Positions 42,928 through 51,349 of a stretch of 64,000 bases of DNA are shown piece by piece (positions within the stretch are counted from its first letter, which is position 1; every line of letters begins with the position of its first letter). Under the pieces are notes generated by a model. That model searched no databases, was not told the origin of the DNA, and was given only the letters and a program-made list of their open reading frames with translations. The stretch lies in NCBI RefSeq assembly GCF_052089425.1, contig NZ_JBQCZW010000009.1, positions 1 through 64,000 on the forward strand, in the 5' to 3' direction. Position numbers and translations under genes: made by a program. The stretch comes from Ancrocorticia sp052089425 (GTDB lineage: Bacteria > Actinomycetota > Actinomycetes > Actinomycetales > Actinomycetaceae).

Positions 42928-43932
42928 CTAGTTCTGAGGGCTGCCAGAGCTTGGCTGCGAAGGGCCGGTTCCGTCCTGTTGGTTGGGAGGGGTCTGGTGG
43001 TCTTGGCCGTATTGCAATGGCTCTTGGCCGCCAGGCTGTGGGTGTCCGAACTGTTGTGGTGCCTGACCGGGCTGCTCGAACTGTGAAGGATTGACGTACG
43101 GCGCGCCGCCTTGGATCGGATTGGCCGGAGCTCCATATGCCGTGCGGCCGTCAGGAACGTAGCCGCCGGGGACTCGAGGATCTCCCTCGCCACCGCGGTT
43201 CTTGTTACGAGCTCTCATGAAGTAGATGAATACGCCGATCAGGGCAAGAACAGCAACCACCAGAAGGATCCACACCCATACGTCAACGCCAGAATCTTCA
43301 TCGGATTCCGCATCTGTTGGTTCTGCCGCTGGGTTCTGTGCGGTTGCAGTTTGCTCGCCGCCCGCGGGAGTTGTCGCTTCTGCGGATGGGGTTGCCGGCG
43401 CTGGGGCTCCGGGCGCGCCACCCGTGGCCGAGACTCCCTCACTCAGGGTGTCGTAGCCTTCCCATGTCACGGTATTGCCATCGATCTGGCCACCGTTGCT
43501 GGCTTCGGACACGTTGCCCGGGAACTCCATGGTGAACGTGGAATCGATATTTCCGAACTGTTCAATCTGTGAAGAGTCATTGAAGGCAGTCCAGAATTCT
43601 TCTGGGATGTCCATTGTGTAGGAGTCACCTGACGTGGTGACCGCCATGCTGTAGAACTCCTGATCAAACGTTCCGGTGAACCGGCACGAAAGCGGGTCCG
43701 AGCCAAGATCATCAATAACAACGTCTGAGAGGTAAGGGAAACCCCCTTCGAAGTTCTCCTCAAAGTCCGCACAGGTCATACCTGCGGCCAAACCTTCATC
43801 GTCCTCCATTTCGAGGGAGATGGAGATCGTTTCATCTTCACTGAGGCTCAACGTGGTGCCCACCTGACATGCACCGAGGAGCGCGGCAGCGGGTATCACG
43901 GCGAGAACAAGTTTCTTGCGCTGTGAGATCAT
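42928..43932 (-). CDS. LppM-like lipoprotein paralogue
   Basis: A 334-residue protein of the same architecture as its downstream neighbour: lipobox LGAC, a beta-rich domain with two Cys (MTCADFEEN, LSCRFTGTF), the shared MEFPGNVSEASNGGQIDGNTV segment, a Pro/Ala linker, a single helix (VWVWILLVVAVLALIGVFIY), basic residues, and a shorter Q/P/G-rich tail (APQQFGHPQPGGQ). Clearly an old tandem duplicate, 76 bp apart. TAATGT ends 6 nt before the ATG, the leaderless pattern. Role unknown. Confidence 0.82.
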   Translation of the reverse strand: MISQRKKLVLAVIPAAALLGACQVGTTLSLSEDETISISLEMEDDEGLAAGMTCADFEENFEGGFPYLSDVVIDDLGSDPLSCRFTGTFDQEFYSMAVTTSGDSYTMDIPEEFWTAFNDSSQIEQFGNIDSTFTMEFPGNVSEASNGGQIDGNTVTWEGYDTLSEGVSATGGAPGAPAPATPSAEATTPAGGEQTATAQNPAAEPTDAESDEDSGVDVWVWILLVVAVLALIGVFIYFMRARNKNRGGEGDPRVPGGYVPDGRTAYGAPANPIQGGAPYVNPSQFEQPGQAPQQFGHPQPGGQEPLQYGQDHQTPPNQQDGTGPSQPSSGSPQN

Positions 43933-44329
43933 GCCTATACATTACTGATGGACCTAAGTCCTGTCACTCGCGTTGCAAAGTGTGAGAAGACGTCCGCGGA
44001 TGGGCGAGGTATGTTCGTCTGATCCGTGTAGTAACCCGGCTCGAAGCACGTCGTGTCGTTTTTGGATTGCCTCGTGGGCCCTTCGAAACCACGTGGTCAG
44101 ATGTGCATCACTGTGTGATGCGATGCACGATTCCCTCAAATGGCGTGATTCGGCGGATTTCACAGTGCGTGAGCTTGACGGCGTTTCCGTAAAGTCCATA
44201 CGTCGGGAAGAAATTGGGACGAAATACTGTGATATTCGGGTTTGTGATCGGGAACAATAGAACTTGTTCACGCCGCGGTGCCTAGGCGCTACGGCAATGC
44301 ACATCGCACGCTCTAAGGAAGGATACGCG
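43933..44329. promoter_or_regulatory. Long upstream region of pckG with an inverted repeat
   Basis: No credible gene is seen in these 397 bp between the divergent lipoprotein gene and pckG. GCATCAC-TGT-GTGATGC (44105-44121) is a perfect inverted repeat that could bind a regulator of gluconeogenesis; CCACGTGG occurs just before it. The site AAGGAAGGA precedes pckG. Confidence 0.45.
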
Positions 44330-46192
44330 ATGACCGACAAGACCTATTCCGTTGAGGATGTTCGCGCCGGTGCTCCGGCCGAAGCCCCCGAGAAGCTCAT
44401 TGAGTGGGTAACCGAGCAGGCCAATCTCACGAAGCCCGAGGAGATTTACTGGGCCGATGGTTCCGAAGAAGAGTGGACCCGGCTGACCGATGAAATGGTG
44501 GAGTCCGGTACTCTGACCCGCCTTAATCCGGAAAAGCGCCCCAATAGCTTCCTCGGCCGTTCCCTTCCCTCAGACGTGGCTCGTGTGGAGTCCCGTACCT
44601 TCATCTGCTCCGAGAAGGAAGAGGATGCTGGCCCCACCAACCATTGGGCAGATCCCGCTGAAATGAAGGCCACCCTGAAGACGGTGTTCGATGGAGCGAT
44701 GCGCGGCCGCACGATGTACGTGGTGCCGTTCTCCATGGGCCCGGTTGGCGGCCCGATCTCTCAGGTGGGCATCGAGCTCACTGACTCCGCCTACGTGGTT
44801 GTCAACATGAAGATCATGACCCGCATGGGCAAGGGTGCTCTCAATGAGATCGCCAATGGCGCTCAGTGGGTTCCCGCCCTGCACTCCGTTGGCTACCCGC
44901 TGCGCGATGCCGATGGCACCGAGCGCCCGGATGTTGCTTGGCCCTGTAACGATGAGAAGTACATTACGCACTTCCCCGAGACCAACGAGATCTTCTCCTA
45001 CGGCTCCGGTTACGGCGGCAACGCTCTGCTGGGCAAGAAGTGCTTCGCTCTGCGTATCGCTTCCACGATGGCCCGCCGCGATGGCTGGATGGCCGAGCAC
45101 ATGCTCATCCTCCGCCTCACCAACGAGAAGACTGGCAAGCAGTTCCACGTAACCGCGGCCTTCCCCTCCGCTTGTGGCAAGACCAACCTTGCGATGCTCC
45201 AGCCCACAATCCCCGGATACAAGGTATCCACCGTGGGTGACGATATCGCGTGGATGCGCCCAGGCCCCGATGGCCGCCTGTACGCCATCAACCCTGAGGC
45301 CGGCTTCTTCGGTGTGGCACCGGGTACGTCATATGACACCAACCCGATGGCAATGGACACCATGAAGGCCAACTCCATCTTCACCAACGTTGCGCTGACC
45401 GACGATGGCGATGTGTGGTGGGAAGGCATCGACGCCCCGATGCCCGATCACCTGATCGATTGGCACGGCAATGACTTCACCCCGGCTGACGCAGCTGAGG
45501 GCAAGGTTGCCGCACACGCCAATTCCCGTTTCACGGTTCCCGCTTCGCAGTGCCCGATTATCTGCGAGGATTGGGAAGCTCCTCAGGGTGTGCCGATTGA
45601 TGCCATCCTGTTCGGTGGCCGCCGCGCAACGAACGTCCCGTTGGTTGCTGAGCAGTACGATCCGGCCCACGGCGTGTTCATCGGCGCTTCGGTTGCCTCC
45701 GAGGTCACCGCAGCTGCAACGGACGTCAAGGCTGGCTCGCTCCGCCACGATCCGTTCGCCATGCTCCCATTCTGTGGCTACAACATGGCCGATTACTGGG
45801 GTCACTGGCTCGAGATGCAGGACAAGCTGGGCGAGAACTTCCCGAAGGTCTACCAGGTCAACTGGTTCCGTAAGACCGATGAAGGCAAGTTCATGTGGCC
45901 GGGCTTCGGCGAGAACTCCCGTGTTCTTGACTGGGTTGTCCGCCGCGCCGCTGGCGAAGTTGAGGCAGAGGACGGCGTGACCGGCCGCTACCCCAAGTTC
46001 GAGGACTTCAACTTGGACGGCATCGATGTGGATCGCGCGAAGTGGGATGCCCTCTTCGAGATCGATCCCGATGCATGGGCGGCAGAGATCGACGACACGG
46101 AGGAGTACTTCTCCCAGTTCGGCGATAAGCTGCCTGCTGAAATCACCAAGGAGCTCGGCAAGTTCCGCGATCGCATCGCAGCTGCTCGCTAA
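44330..46192 (+). CDS. pckG: Phosphoenolpyruvate carboxykinase (GTP)
   Basis: A 620-residue GTP-type PEPCK interconverting oxaloacetate and PEP. Motifs: SMGPVGGPISQVGIELTDS, the P-loop FPSACGKTNLAM, the metal/OAA site WMRPGPDGRLYAINPEAG, FGGRR and NWFRKTDEGKFMWPGFGENSRVLDW. Strong codon bias suggests high expression. ATG at 44330 after AAGGAAGGA; the frame extends to 44264 without homology. Followed by a terminator and a GAC element. Confidence 0.98.
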   Translation: MTDKTYSVEDVRAGAPAEAPEKLIEWVTEQANLTKPEEIYWADGSEEEWTRLTDEMVESGTLTRLNPEKRPNSFLGRSLPSDVARVESRTFICSEKEEDAGPTNHWADPAEMKATLKTVFDGAMRGRTMYVVPFSMGPVGGPISQVGIELTDSAYVVVNMKIMTRMGKGALNEIANGAQWVPALHSVGYPLRDADGTERPDVAWPCNDEKYITHFPETNEIFSYGSGYGGNALLGKKCFALRIASTMARRDGWMAEHMLILRLTNEKTGKQFHVTAAFPSACGKTNLAMLQPTIPGYKVSTVGDDIAWMRPGPDGRLYAINPEAGFFGVAPGTSYDTNPMAMDTMKANSIFTNVALTDDGDVWWEGIDAPMPDHLIDWHGNDFTPADAAEGKVAAHANSRFTVPASQCPIICEDWEAPQGVPIDAILFGGRRATNVPLVAEQYDPAHGVFIGASVASEVTAAATDVKAGSLRHDPFAMLPFCGYNMADYWGHWLEMQDKLGENFPKVYQVNWFRKTDEGKFMWPGFGENSRVLDWVVRRAAGEVEAEDGVTGRYPKFEDFNLDGIDVDRAKWDALFEIDPDAWAAEIDDTEEYFSQFGDKLPAEITKELGKFRDRIAAAR

Positions 46193-46207
46193 TCTCTAAC
46201 ACCAAAT

Positions 46208-46237
46208 CGTGGGGTCCGGTAGTTGCCGGGCCCCACG
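46208..46237 (+). terminator. pckG terminator
   Basis: CGTGGGG (46208-46214) and CCCCACG (46231-46237), with inner CCGG pairing and TTTG following. Confidence 0.8.
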
Positions 46238-46261
46238 TTTGCATGTGGGTGGGTTTTCTGG

Positions 46262-46300
46262 TTTCTTGACGACGACGGCGGAGCCTCCCGTACGCAACCG
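46262..46300 (+). repeat. GACGACGACGG element, single copy
   Basis: TTTCTTGACGACGACGGCGG then AGCCTCCCGTACG between convergent pckG and the 46321 gene. Shares GACGACGACGGCGGAGC with the copy at 8234 and the GAGCC-CGTACG flank with that at 23088. Confidence 0.6.
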
Positions 46301-46320
46301 CGGTTCGGCTGGACGGTGGT

Positions 46321-47340
46321 TTAGAGAACGATGTCTTGAGCCTCGGGCCCGCACAGCACGAGGATGGCTGCAGCGTTGAAGGCGGCCGCTGTTGCGGTGA
46401 TCTGCTCGGGTGTCCAGTGCAGCTCGATCTCGTGGGCAGAGGCCGTGTTTGTTAAGAACGTGCTGATTTCTGGCAAGGCCCAGACATCCACGCAGAACGC
46501 TTGGGGGTGCCCAGTGGGGCTGGCATTCTGGGCGCCCGAGGCGTCAGATTGGCTGGGTATCGATGCGCTGGCGAGGGCGCCGGTGATGGCATCGCGCCTG
46601 ATGACAGTGTGCGCCCGCGTATTGGCCACCACGGCCACTTCGCGATGCGGCCCCGTCACAACAGGAATGCGTTCGGTCGAATAATTCGCAAGAATTTGCA
46701 CCAGTTCCTCCCCCGAGGGAACTTCGCTGGCCAACCGGGAGGCGTGGTCCAGAGCGTCAACCGGAACCTTTCGCGGATCAATGCCCCACCGGGACAGGAT
46801 GGTGGTGATACCCTCCGGGCGTTTGCCGAGCAGGTGGAGGATCGCTCCCAGAGAGTCGGCGGCACCACAACCAGCGGCGCCGGGACCGTGGGAATCTGCG
46901 CGGTGATCAGATACGGGAAGCCCGGCCTGCCGGAGGGCGTCACACGTATTCGCCAGCCACGTAGCCAAGGCGTTGTGAACCTCAGTATTCGGCGCCGCCT
47001 GTGAATGGAGCGATGCCGTGGCCGGCGGCCCGGAGTAGTCGCGGCTGAGCTCACCGAGGCCGTAGCCGGTGTTTCGAGCTCCTAGAACAGAGGATTGGAA
47101 AATCTTGGTGAGGAGAAGATCCGCCACCCACGTGGTGAGTGTGCCTCCCGCAACCTGTGGTGCATGTGATTTCGGGTGTGATGCATACGGGCGTCCGTCA
47201 ATGCACATGGACGGGTAATCTGAGGCAGGCTGTGCCAGCATCTGCTCGGGACTATTCGCCATGATCCGCAACGCCGTGGCGACGGCAGGGGCATCCTGTG
47301 GTGTTGGCTGAAGCGAACCGATCGCGCCGTAGAGAGTCAT
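46321..47340 (-). CDS. Putative cadmium-carbonic-anhydrase-like metalloprotein
   Basis: A 339-residue cytoplasmic protein. Two metal-site-like motifs, SMCIDGRPYASHPK near residues 44-57 and DHRADSHGPGAAGCGAADSLG near 144-164, offer Cys, His and Cys. They resemble the Cys-His-Cys site of the cadmium-containing (zeta-type) carbonic anhydrase family as I remember it. APQVAGGTLTTWVADLL between them also fits. The C-terminal half looks unrelated. TAAAGT ends 6 nt before the ATG (leaderless). Activity is not proven; another Zn/Cd enzyme is possible. Confidence 0.5.
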   Translation of the reverse strand: MTLYGAIGSLQPTPQDAPAVATALRIMANSPEQMLAQPASDYPSMCIDGRPYASHPKSHAPQVAGGTLTTWVADLLLTKIFQSSVLGARNTGYGLGELSRDYSGPPATASLHSQAAPNTEVHNALATWLANTCDALRQAGLPVSDHRADSHGPGAAGCGAADSLGAILHLLGKRPEGITTILSRWGIDPRKVPVDALDHASRLASEVPSGEELVQILANYSTERIPVVTGPHREVAVVANTRAHTVIRRDAITGALASASIPSQSDASGAQNASPTGHPQAFCVDVWALPEISTFLTNTASAHEIELHWTPEQITATAAAFNAAAILVLCGPEAQDIVL

Positions 47341-47393
47341 GGGATAACTTTAGCCACTCAACGTCAGCGCTAGTGTTAACCATGAAAATGTGA

Positions 47394-47420
47394 AAGCCGG
47401 CTACCTTGGGCAGCCGGCTT
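47394..47420 (-). terminator. Hairpin terminator of a short minus-strand transcript
   Basis: AAGCCGGCT and AGCCGGCTT form a perfect 9-bp stem; on the minus strand it is followed by TCACATTTTC. It lies 21 bp after the small ORF at 47442. Confidence 0.65.
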
Positions 47421-47441
47421 ATCAACTCAACGAGGCAACGC

Positions 47442-47570
47442 TCACCGAATCAGAGTGGGGGAGGGCCTGTGCATGAACACAGGCATGATCCGTGGTTCCC
47501 ATTCGTGCCGGGGGTTGGACTTATGTAGAGCTGCTAGAAAATTGACGACGCGCTTGATTGTGGTGCGCAT
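47442..47570 (-). CDS. Candidate 42-residue small protein (or small RNA)
   Basis: A short minus-strand frame of 42 codons, rich in Arg/His (MRTTIKRVVNFLAALHK near the start), with GGAAGGCGG 7-13 nt before its ATG. TAGGAT/TATGCT -10-like hexamers lie about 50-60 bp further upstream, and a hairpin terminator follows. It sits in a 630-bp gap between the 46321 gene and purD. GCCTGTG/CACAGGC inside it could form a strong RNA hairpin, so a noncoding RNA is a real alternative. No family recognised. Confidence 0.45.
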   Translation of the reverse strand: MRTTIKRVVNFLAALHKSNPRHEWEPRIMPVFMHRPSPTLIR

Positions 47571-47639
47571 GCAATAACCGCCTTCCGCTTGTGACAGATA
47601 ACCGATCGTGTGAAACTATCCTAGCATAGGGTATCGCCT

Positions 47640-47958
47640 ACTTGTAGGGCTAGCTTGCACCCGTATGAGGCTGGACACGAATACCTAGGAACCCTGAATA
47701 ACTACGCATTGAGTGTATAAGTTTTCATGGCGTTTGTCGCATTTAATCTCCTACCGGCTACGATGGGCAGCAGGAGAACCTCCGGTTACTTTGCGCGAGG
47801 AGAACTTGACTCTCTCATAGCATGGAATTGATACAACCCACAGCTCGATCACCCAAAGCTCTCCATACTGCCAACGTTGCGTGTTCTGACATGAGAGACA
47901 AACAGGTTCGAAAACAATCCAAACTCTGAAACGGGTGAATTCTCAGGGGGTGCTCGCA
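47640..47958. other. Intergenic region upstream of purD, no gene seen
   Basis: About 320 bp of lower-GC sequence. No open frame with a ribosome site, no tRNA-like cloverleaf and no riboswitch I recognise. A GGTTCGAA near 47908 looks like a T-loop but has no tRNA around it. Confidence 0.4.
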
Positions 47959-47970
47959 TAGGCTAAAGGG

Positions 47971-49254
47971 GTGAAGATCCTTCTTATCGGTTCAGGGGGC
48001 CGCGAGCATGCATTAGCACTCGCCCTCCGAAGGGACCCAGCCGTCACCGAACTACTCATTGCTCCGGGCAATCCGGGTACTGCCGTACTTGGTGAGAACA
48101 TTGACGTGGACATCTTGGATGGCGGTGCCATTGTGGAACTGGCACAGGACCAAGATGTGGATCTTGTTGTTGTTGGGCCGGAAGCTCCACTAGTCGCCGG
48201 AATTGCCGATGAGGTAAGGGCAGCTGGCATTGCCGTATTTGGGCCGGGGCAAGAGGCTGCCCGCCTCGAGGGGTCCAAGGCTTTCGCCAAGGAGATCATG
48301 GCTGTGGCTGATGTGCCAACCGCGATGGCGCGCGTGTGTACAACGGCAGATCAGGTGGAGGATGCCCTTGACACGTTTGGCCCGCCTTTCGTAGTAAAGG
48401 ATGATGGTCTGGCGGCAGGCAAGGGTGTTGTTGTCACGTCGGATCGTTCACAAGCCCTGAGCCATGCGCACGCATGCTTGGCAAAGGACGAAGGGGACCG
48501 CACCACCAAGGGGCAGCCAGCCGTGGTGATCGAGGAGTATCTGGACGGCCCCGAACTCTCTCTGTTCTGCGTGTGTGACGGCAAGAATGTTGTTCCGCTG
48601 ATGCCGGCTCAGGATTTCAAGCGTGCGTTCGATGGCAACGAGGGCCCCAACACGGGTGGTATGGGTTCCTATGCGCCGCTTCCGTGGATTCCGGATGGTC
48701 TAGTTGATGAGGTTGTGGCCCGCGTTGCTCAACCAGTAGTGGACGAAATGGCCCATCGGGGCACCCCCTTCATTGGCCTTTTGTACTGCGGGCTGGCGCT
48801 CACCTCACGAGGGCTACGCGTGGTGGAATTCAATGTTCGCTTTGGTGATCCAGAAACCCAAGTGGTGCTTCCCCTCCTCAAGACTCCGTTGGGGACACTC
48901 CTCATGAGTGCTGCACAGGGACGCTTGAGCGGTTCTCCACTGAGGTGGAGCGATGGCGCTGCGGTGGACGTGGTGCTTGCTGCCCACGGCTACCCCGGCA
49001 AGGTGCGCACCGGCGATACGGTCCGTGGGCTAGACGCGGCGGCACAGGTTCCGGGCGTGGATATCATTCATGCCGGAACAGCTGTTCGTCAGGACCATGT
49101 GGTTTCGGCCGGGGGGCGTGTTCTTGCGGTTGTGGCCAGCGCGGACAGTCCCGAGGCTGCACGGGAAGCCGTGTACCAAGCGGTGGAGCGGATTGTGCTG
49201 GAGGGATCGCACTACCGAACCGATATTGGCGGGCAAGGAATTGCCACACAATAA
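47971..49254 (+). CDS. purD: Phosphoribosylamine-glycine ligase
   Basis: A 427-residue ATP-grasp enzyme, second step of purine synthesis (PRA + glycine to GAR). Motifs: LLIGSGGREHALA at the N-terminus, VVGPEAPLVAGIAD, FVVKDDGLAAGKGVVV, PNTGGMGSYAPLP and VEFNVRFGDPETQVVLP. GTG start with TAGGCT ending 6 nt upstream, the leaderless signature. First gene of the purine run that continues with purC. Confidence 0.97.
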   Translation: MKILLIGSGGREHALALALRRDPAVTELLIAPGNPGTAVLGENIDVDILDGGAIVELAQDQDVDLVVVGPEAPLVAGIADEVRAAGIAVFGPGQEAARLEGSKAFAKEIMAVADVPTAMARVCTTADQVEDALDTFGPPFVVKDDGLAAGKGVVVTSDRSQALSHAHACLAKDEGDRTTKGQPAVVIEEYLDGPELSLFCVCDGKNVVPLMPAQDFKRAFDGNEGPNTGGMGSYAPLPWIPDGLVDEVVARVAQPVVDEMAHRGTPFIGLLYCGLALTSRGLRVVEFNVRFGDPETQVVLPLLKTPLGTLLMSAAQGRLSGSPLRWSDGAAVDVVLAAHGYPGKVRTGDTVRGLDAAAQVPGVDIIHAGTAVRQDHVVSAGGRVLAVVASADSPEAAREAVYQAVERIVLEGSHYRTDIGGQGIATQ

Positions 49255-49345
49255 GAACGTACGTACACCCATCGGAAACGTCAGATATACACCAAAAGCT
49301 GCGGCACAAACTGCAGCCAAACATCACGAATAGAAAGTGATCATG

Positions 49346-50257
49346 ATGACGGAGGAAACCAAAACCAACGAGATTTCTTCGTGGACCCATGTGTACTCGG
49401 GGAAGGTACGCGATGTATACGTCGCCGCCGGAGCATCCAACCACCGGGGCGAAGATTCCTATCTCATGGTTGCGTCGGATCGCATCAGCGCCTTCGATTA
49501 TGTGCTCCCCACCCAGATTCCTGACAAGGGAAAGATCCTCACCCAGCTCTCTGTGTGGTGGTTTGAGCAACTATCGGATTTGGCGTACAACCATCTCATC
49601 TCCACCAATGTTCCAGCAGAAGTTCAAGGGCGTGGGATGATCACGCAGGTCCTCAACATGTTCCCCATTGAGTGTGTGGCGCGCGGCTACCTGACGGGTT
49701 CCGGCCTAGTCGAGTACAAGGAAACGGGAGCGGTGTGCGGCGTACCTCTTCCTTCTGGCCTTGATGAAGCTTCGCGATTGGATTCGCCCATCTTTACGCC
49801 GGCTGCCAAGGCCCAGCTTGGAGAGCATGATGAGAATGTCTCCTTTGAGGAGATGACCGCCCGCATTGGCGAATCCGATGCCCGCAAACTCCGGCTCCAA
49901 ACCATCCAGCTGTATACCCGTGCCCACGAGATCGCCGCTGAACGTGGCATCATCATCGCGGACACGAAGTTTGAGTTTGGCCGCTCCACTAATACGGGCG
50001 AACCGGACATCATTCTGGCTGATGAGGTGCTCACCCCAGATTCCTCCCGCTTCTGGCAGATGGACAAGTATGAACCCGGCAAGGTTCAGCCCTCGCTGGA
50101 CAAGCAGTTCGTGCGCAACTGGCTGATGTCACCAGAATCCGGATGGGACCGCACTTCCGGAGAACTGCCGCCAGAGCTTCCTGAAGAGGTCGTGGCACGC
50201 ACGCGTGACCGCTACATCGAAGCCTATGAGACTCTCACTGGGCGCCACTGGCAGTAG
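49346..50257 (+). CDS. purC: SAICAR synthetase (phosphoribosylaminoimidazole-succinocarboxamide synthase)
   Basis: A 303-residue enzyme joining CAIR and aspartate. Motifs: YSGKVRDVY, MVASDRISAFDYVLPTQIPDKG, FPIECVARGYLTGSG, IIADTKFEFG and DEVLTPDSSRFW. ATG at 49346 lies 8 nt after AGAAAG; an ATG three bases earlier is possible. The 91 bp before it contain AACGTACGTACACC, similar to the flank of the GAC elements, and a TATACA -10-like hexamer. Confidence 0.96.
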   Translation: MTEETKTNEISSWTHVYSGKVRDVYVAAGASNHRGEDSYLMVASDRISAFDYVLPTQIPDKGKILTQLSVWWFEQLSDLAYNHLISTNVPAEVQGRGMITQVLNMFPIECVARGYLTGSGLVEYKETGAVCGVPLPSGLDEASRLDSPIFTPAAKAQLGEHDENVSFEEMTARIGESDARKLRLQTIQLYTRAHEIAAERGIIIADTKFEFGRSTNTGEPDIILADEVLTPDSSRFWQMDKYEPGKVQPSLDKQFVRNWLMSPESGWDRTSGELPPELPEEVVARTRDRYIEAYETLTGRHWQ

Positions 50258-50383
50258 GCGTGGCGAACGTGGGCAGTATCGCACGCCCACAACGCGTACA
50301 AAGTGGCCTCGGCCCACCGAGTTTCATAAACTGGACGAGTTAGCGGCATATGCCGCCCAAATAGCGAGATGAGGAGTTCCTGC

Positions 50384-50641
50384 GTGGGGCGCATCATTGT
50401 TGAAGTCATGCCAAAACCCGAAATCCTAGATCCTCAGGGGAAGGCCGTGCGCGGTGCACTTCCGCGGCAGGGTATCGAAGCTTTCACGGATGTCCGTCAG
50501 GGCAAGCGATTCGAATTAACTGTGGACGGGCCGGTTACTCCCGAGGCGCTCGCGGATGCTGCGAAGGCGGCCGAATCGGTTCTCTCCAATCCGATTATCG
50601 AAGATGTAGTGGCGATCTATGACGCGGAGGTTGGCCGGTGA
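50384..50641 (+). CDS. purS: FGAM synthase subunit PurS
   Basis: An 85-residue PurS, the small subunit that bridges PurL and PurQ in the FGAM synthase complex. Features: IIVEVMPKPEILDPQGKAV and the GRRFELTV-like GKRFELTV strand. GTG at 50384 with GAGGAG 7 nt upstream; the frame is open from 50369. Overlaps purQ by 4 bp. Confidence 0.94.
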   Translation: MGRIIVEVMPKPEILDPQGKAVRGALPRQGIEAFTDVRQGKRFELTVDGPVTPEALADAAKAAESVLSNPIIEDVVAIYDAEVGR

Positions 50642-51333
50642 AGATCGGTGTTGTGACCTTCCCCGGAACGCTGGATGATGCCGATGCCGCCCGCGCTATC
50701 CGCCTAGCAGGAGCCACCCCGGTGGCTCTCTGGCATGCCTCCGATGATTTGAAAGGCGTGGACGCCGTGGTGCTCCCCGGCGGATTCTCCTATGGGGACT
50801 ACCTGAGGTGTGGAGCAATCGCCGCACTGGCCCCGGTGATGAACTCCGTGGTGACCGCCGCAGCGGCGGGCGTGCCCGTTCTGGGCATCTGCAACGGTTT
50901 CCAGGTCCTGTGTGAATCACACCTCCTGCCCGGAGCCCTGATCCGCAACTCCCAACAGAGGTTTGTGTGTAGGGATCAGGAACTCGTCGTCGTCAATAAT
51001 TCCACGGCATGGACGCGAGATTTCCAAGCGAACGAAACCATCACCATTCCGCTCAAGAACGGGGAAGGAAACTTCCAAGCCACCGAAGAAACCGTGGCCG
51101 AACTGGAAGGGGAGGGCCGCGTGGTATTCAGGTACGCCGGGCTCAACCCGAACGGTTCAATGAACGATATTGCCGGTATCACGAATGCGCGCGGCAACGT
51201 GGTGGGCCTCATGCCACACCCGGAACATGCCGTGGAATCCGGCTTCGGCGTCCATTCGCCCGCCGGCTCGCGGGCTGGCACCGATGGCCTCCGGTTCTTC
51301 ACCAGCGCATTGCACGCAACCCTCGCCGTTTAG
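50638..51333 (+). CDS. purQ: FGAM synthase glutaminase subunit PurQ
   Basis: A 231-residue class I glutamine amidotransferase supplying ammonia to PurL. Catalytic Cys in GICNGFQVLCE, His in GLMPHPEHAVE. GTG start overlapping purS. The stretch ELVVVNNSTAW, where relatives usually have a charged VEN/ERT-like strand, is encoded by a GTCGTCGTCAATAAT copy of the window-wide element, which may have affected the protein. Confidence 0.95.
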   Translation: MKIGVVTFPGTLDDADAARAIRLAGATPVALWHASDDLKGVDAVVLPGGFSYGDYLRCGAIAALAPVMNSVVTAAAAGVPVLGICNGFQVLCESHLLPGALIRNSQQRFVCRDQELVVVNNSTAWTRDFQANETITIPLKNGEGNFQATEETVAELEGEGRVVFRYAGLNPNGSMNDIAGITNARGNVVGLMPHPEHAVESGFGVHSPAGSRAGTDGLRFFTSALHATLAV

Positions 51334-51349
51334 CCGATACGGAGCACTC

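Noticed and set aside
47394..47570. 6C-type actinobacterial RNA
   Set aside because: There are C-rich stretches, but not two clear stem-loops with six or more C in the loop as I recall the 6C motif. Kept only as an unnamed small gene or RNA candidate.
47890..47940. tRNA-like T-loop (GGTTCGAA)
   Set aside because: No acceptor, D or anticodon arms could be paired around it.
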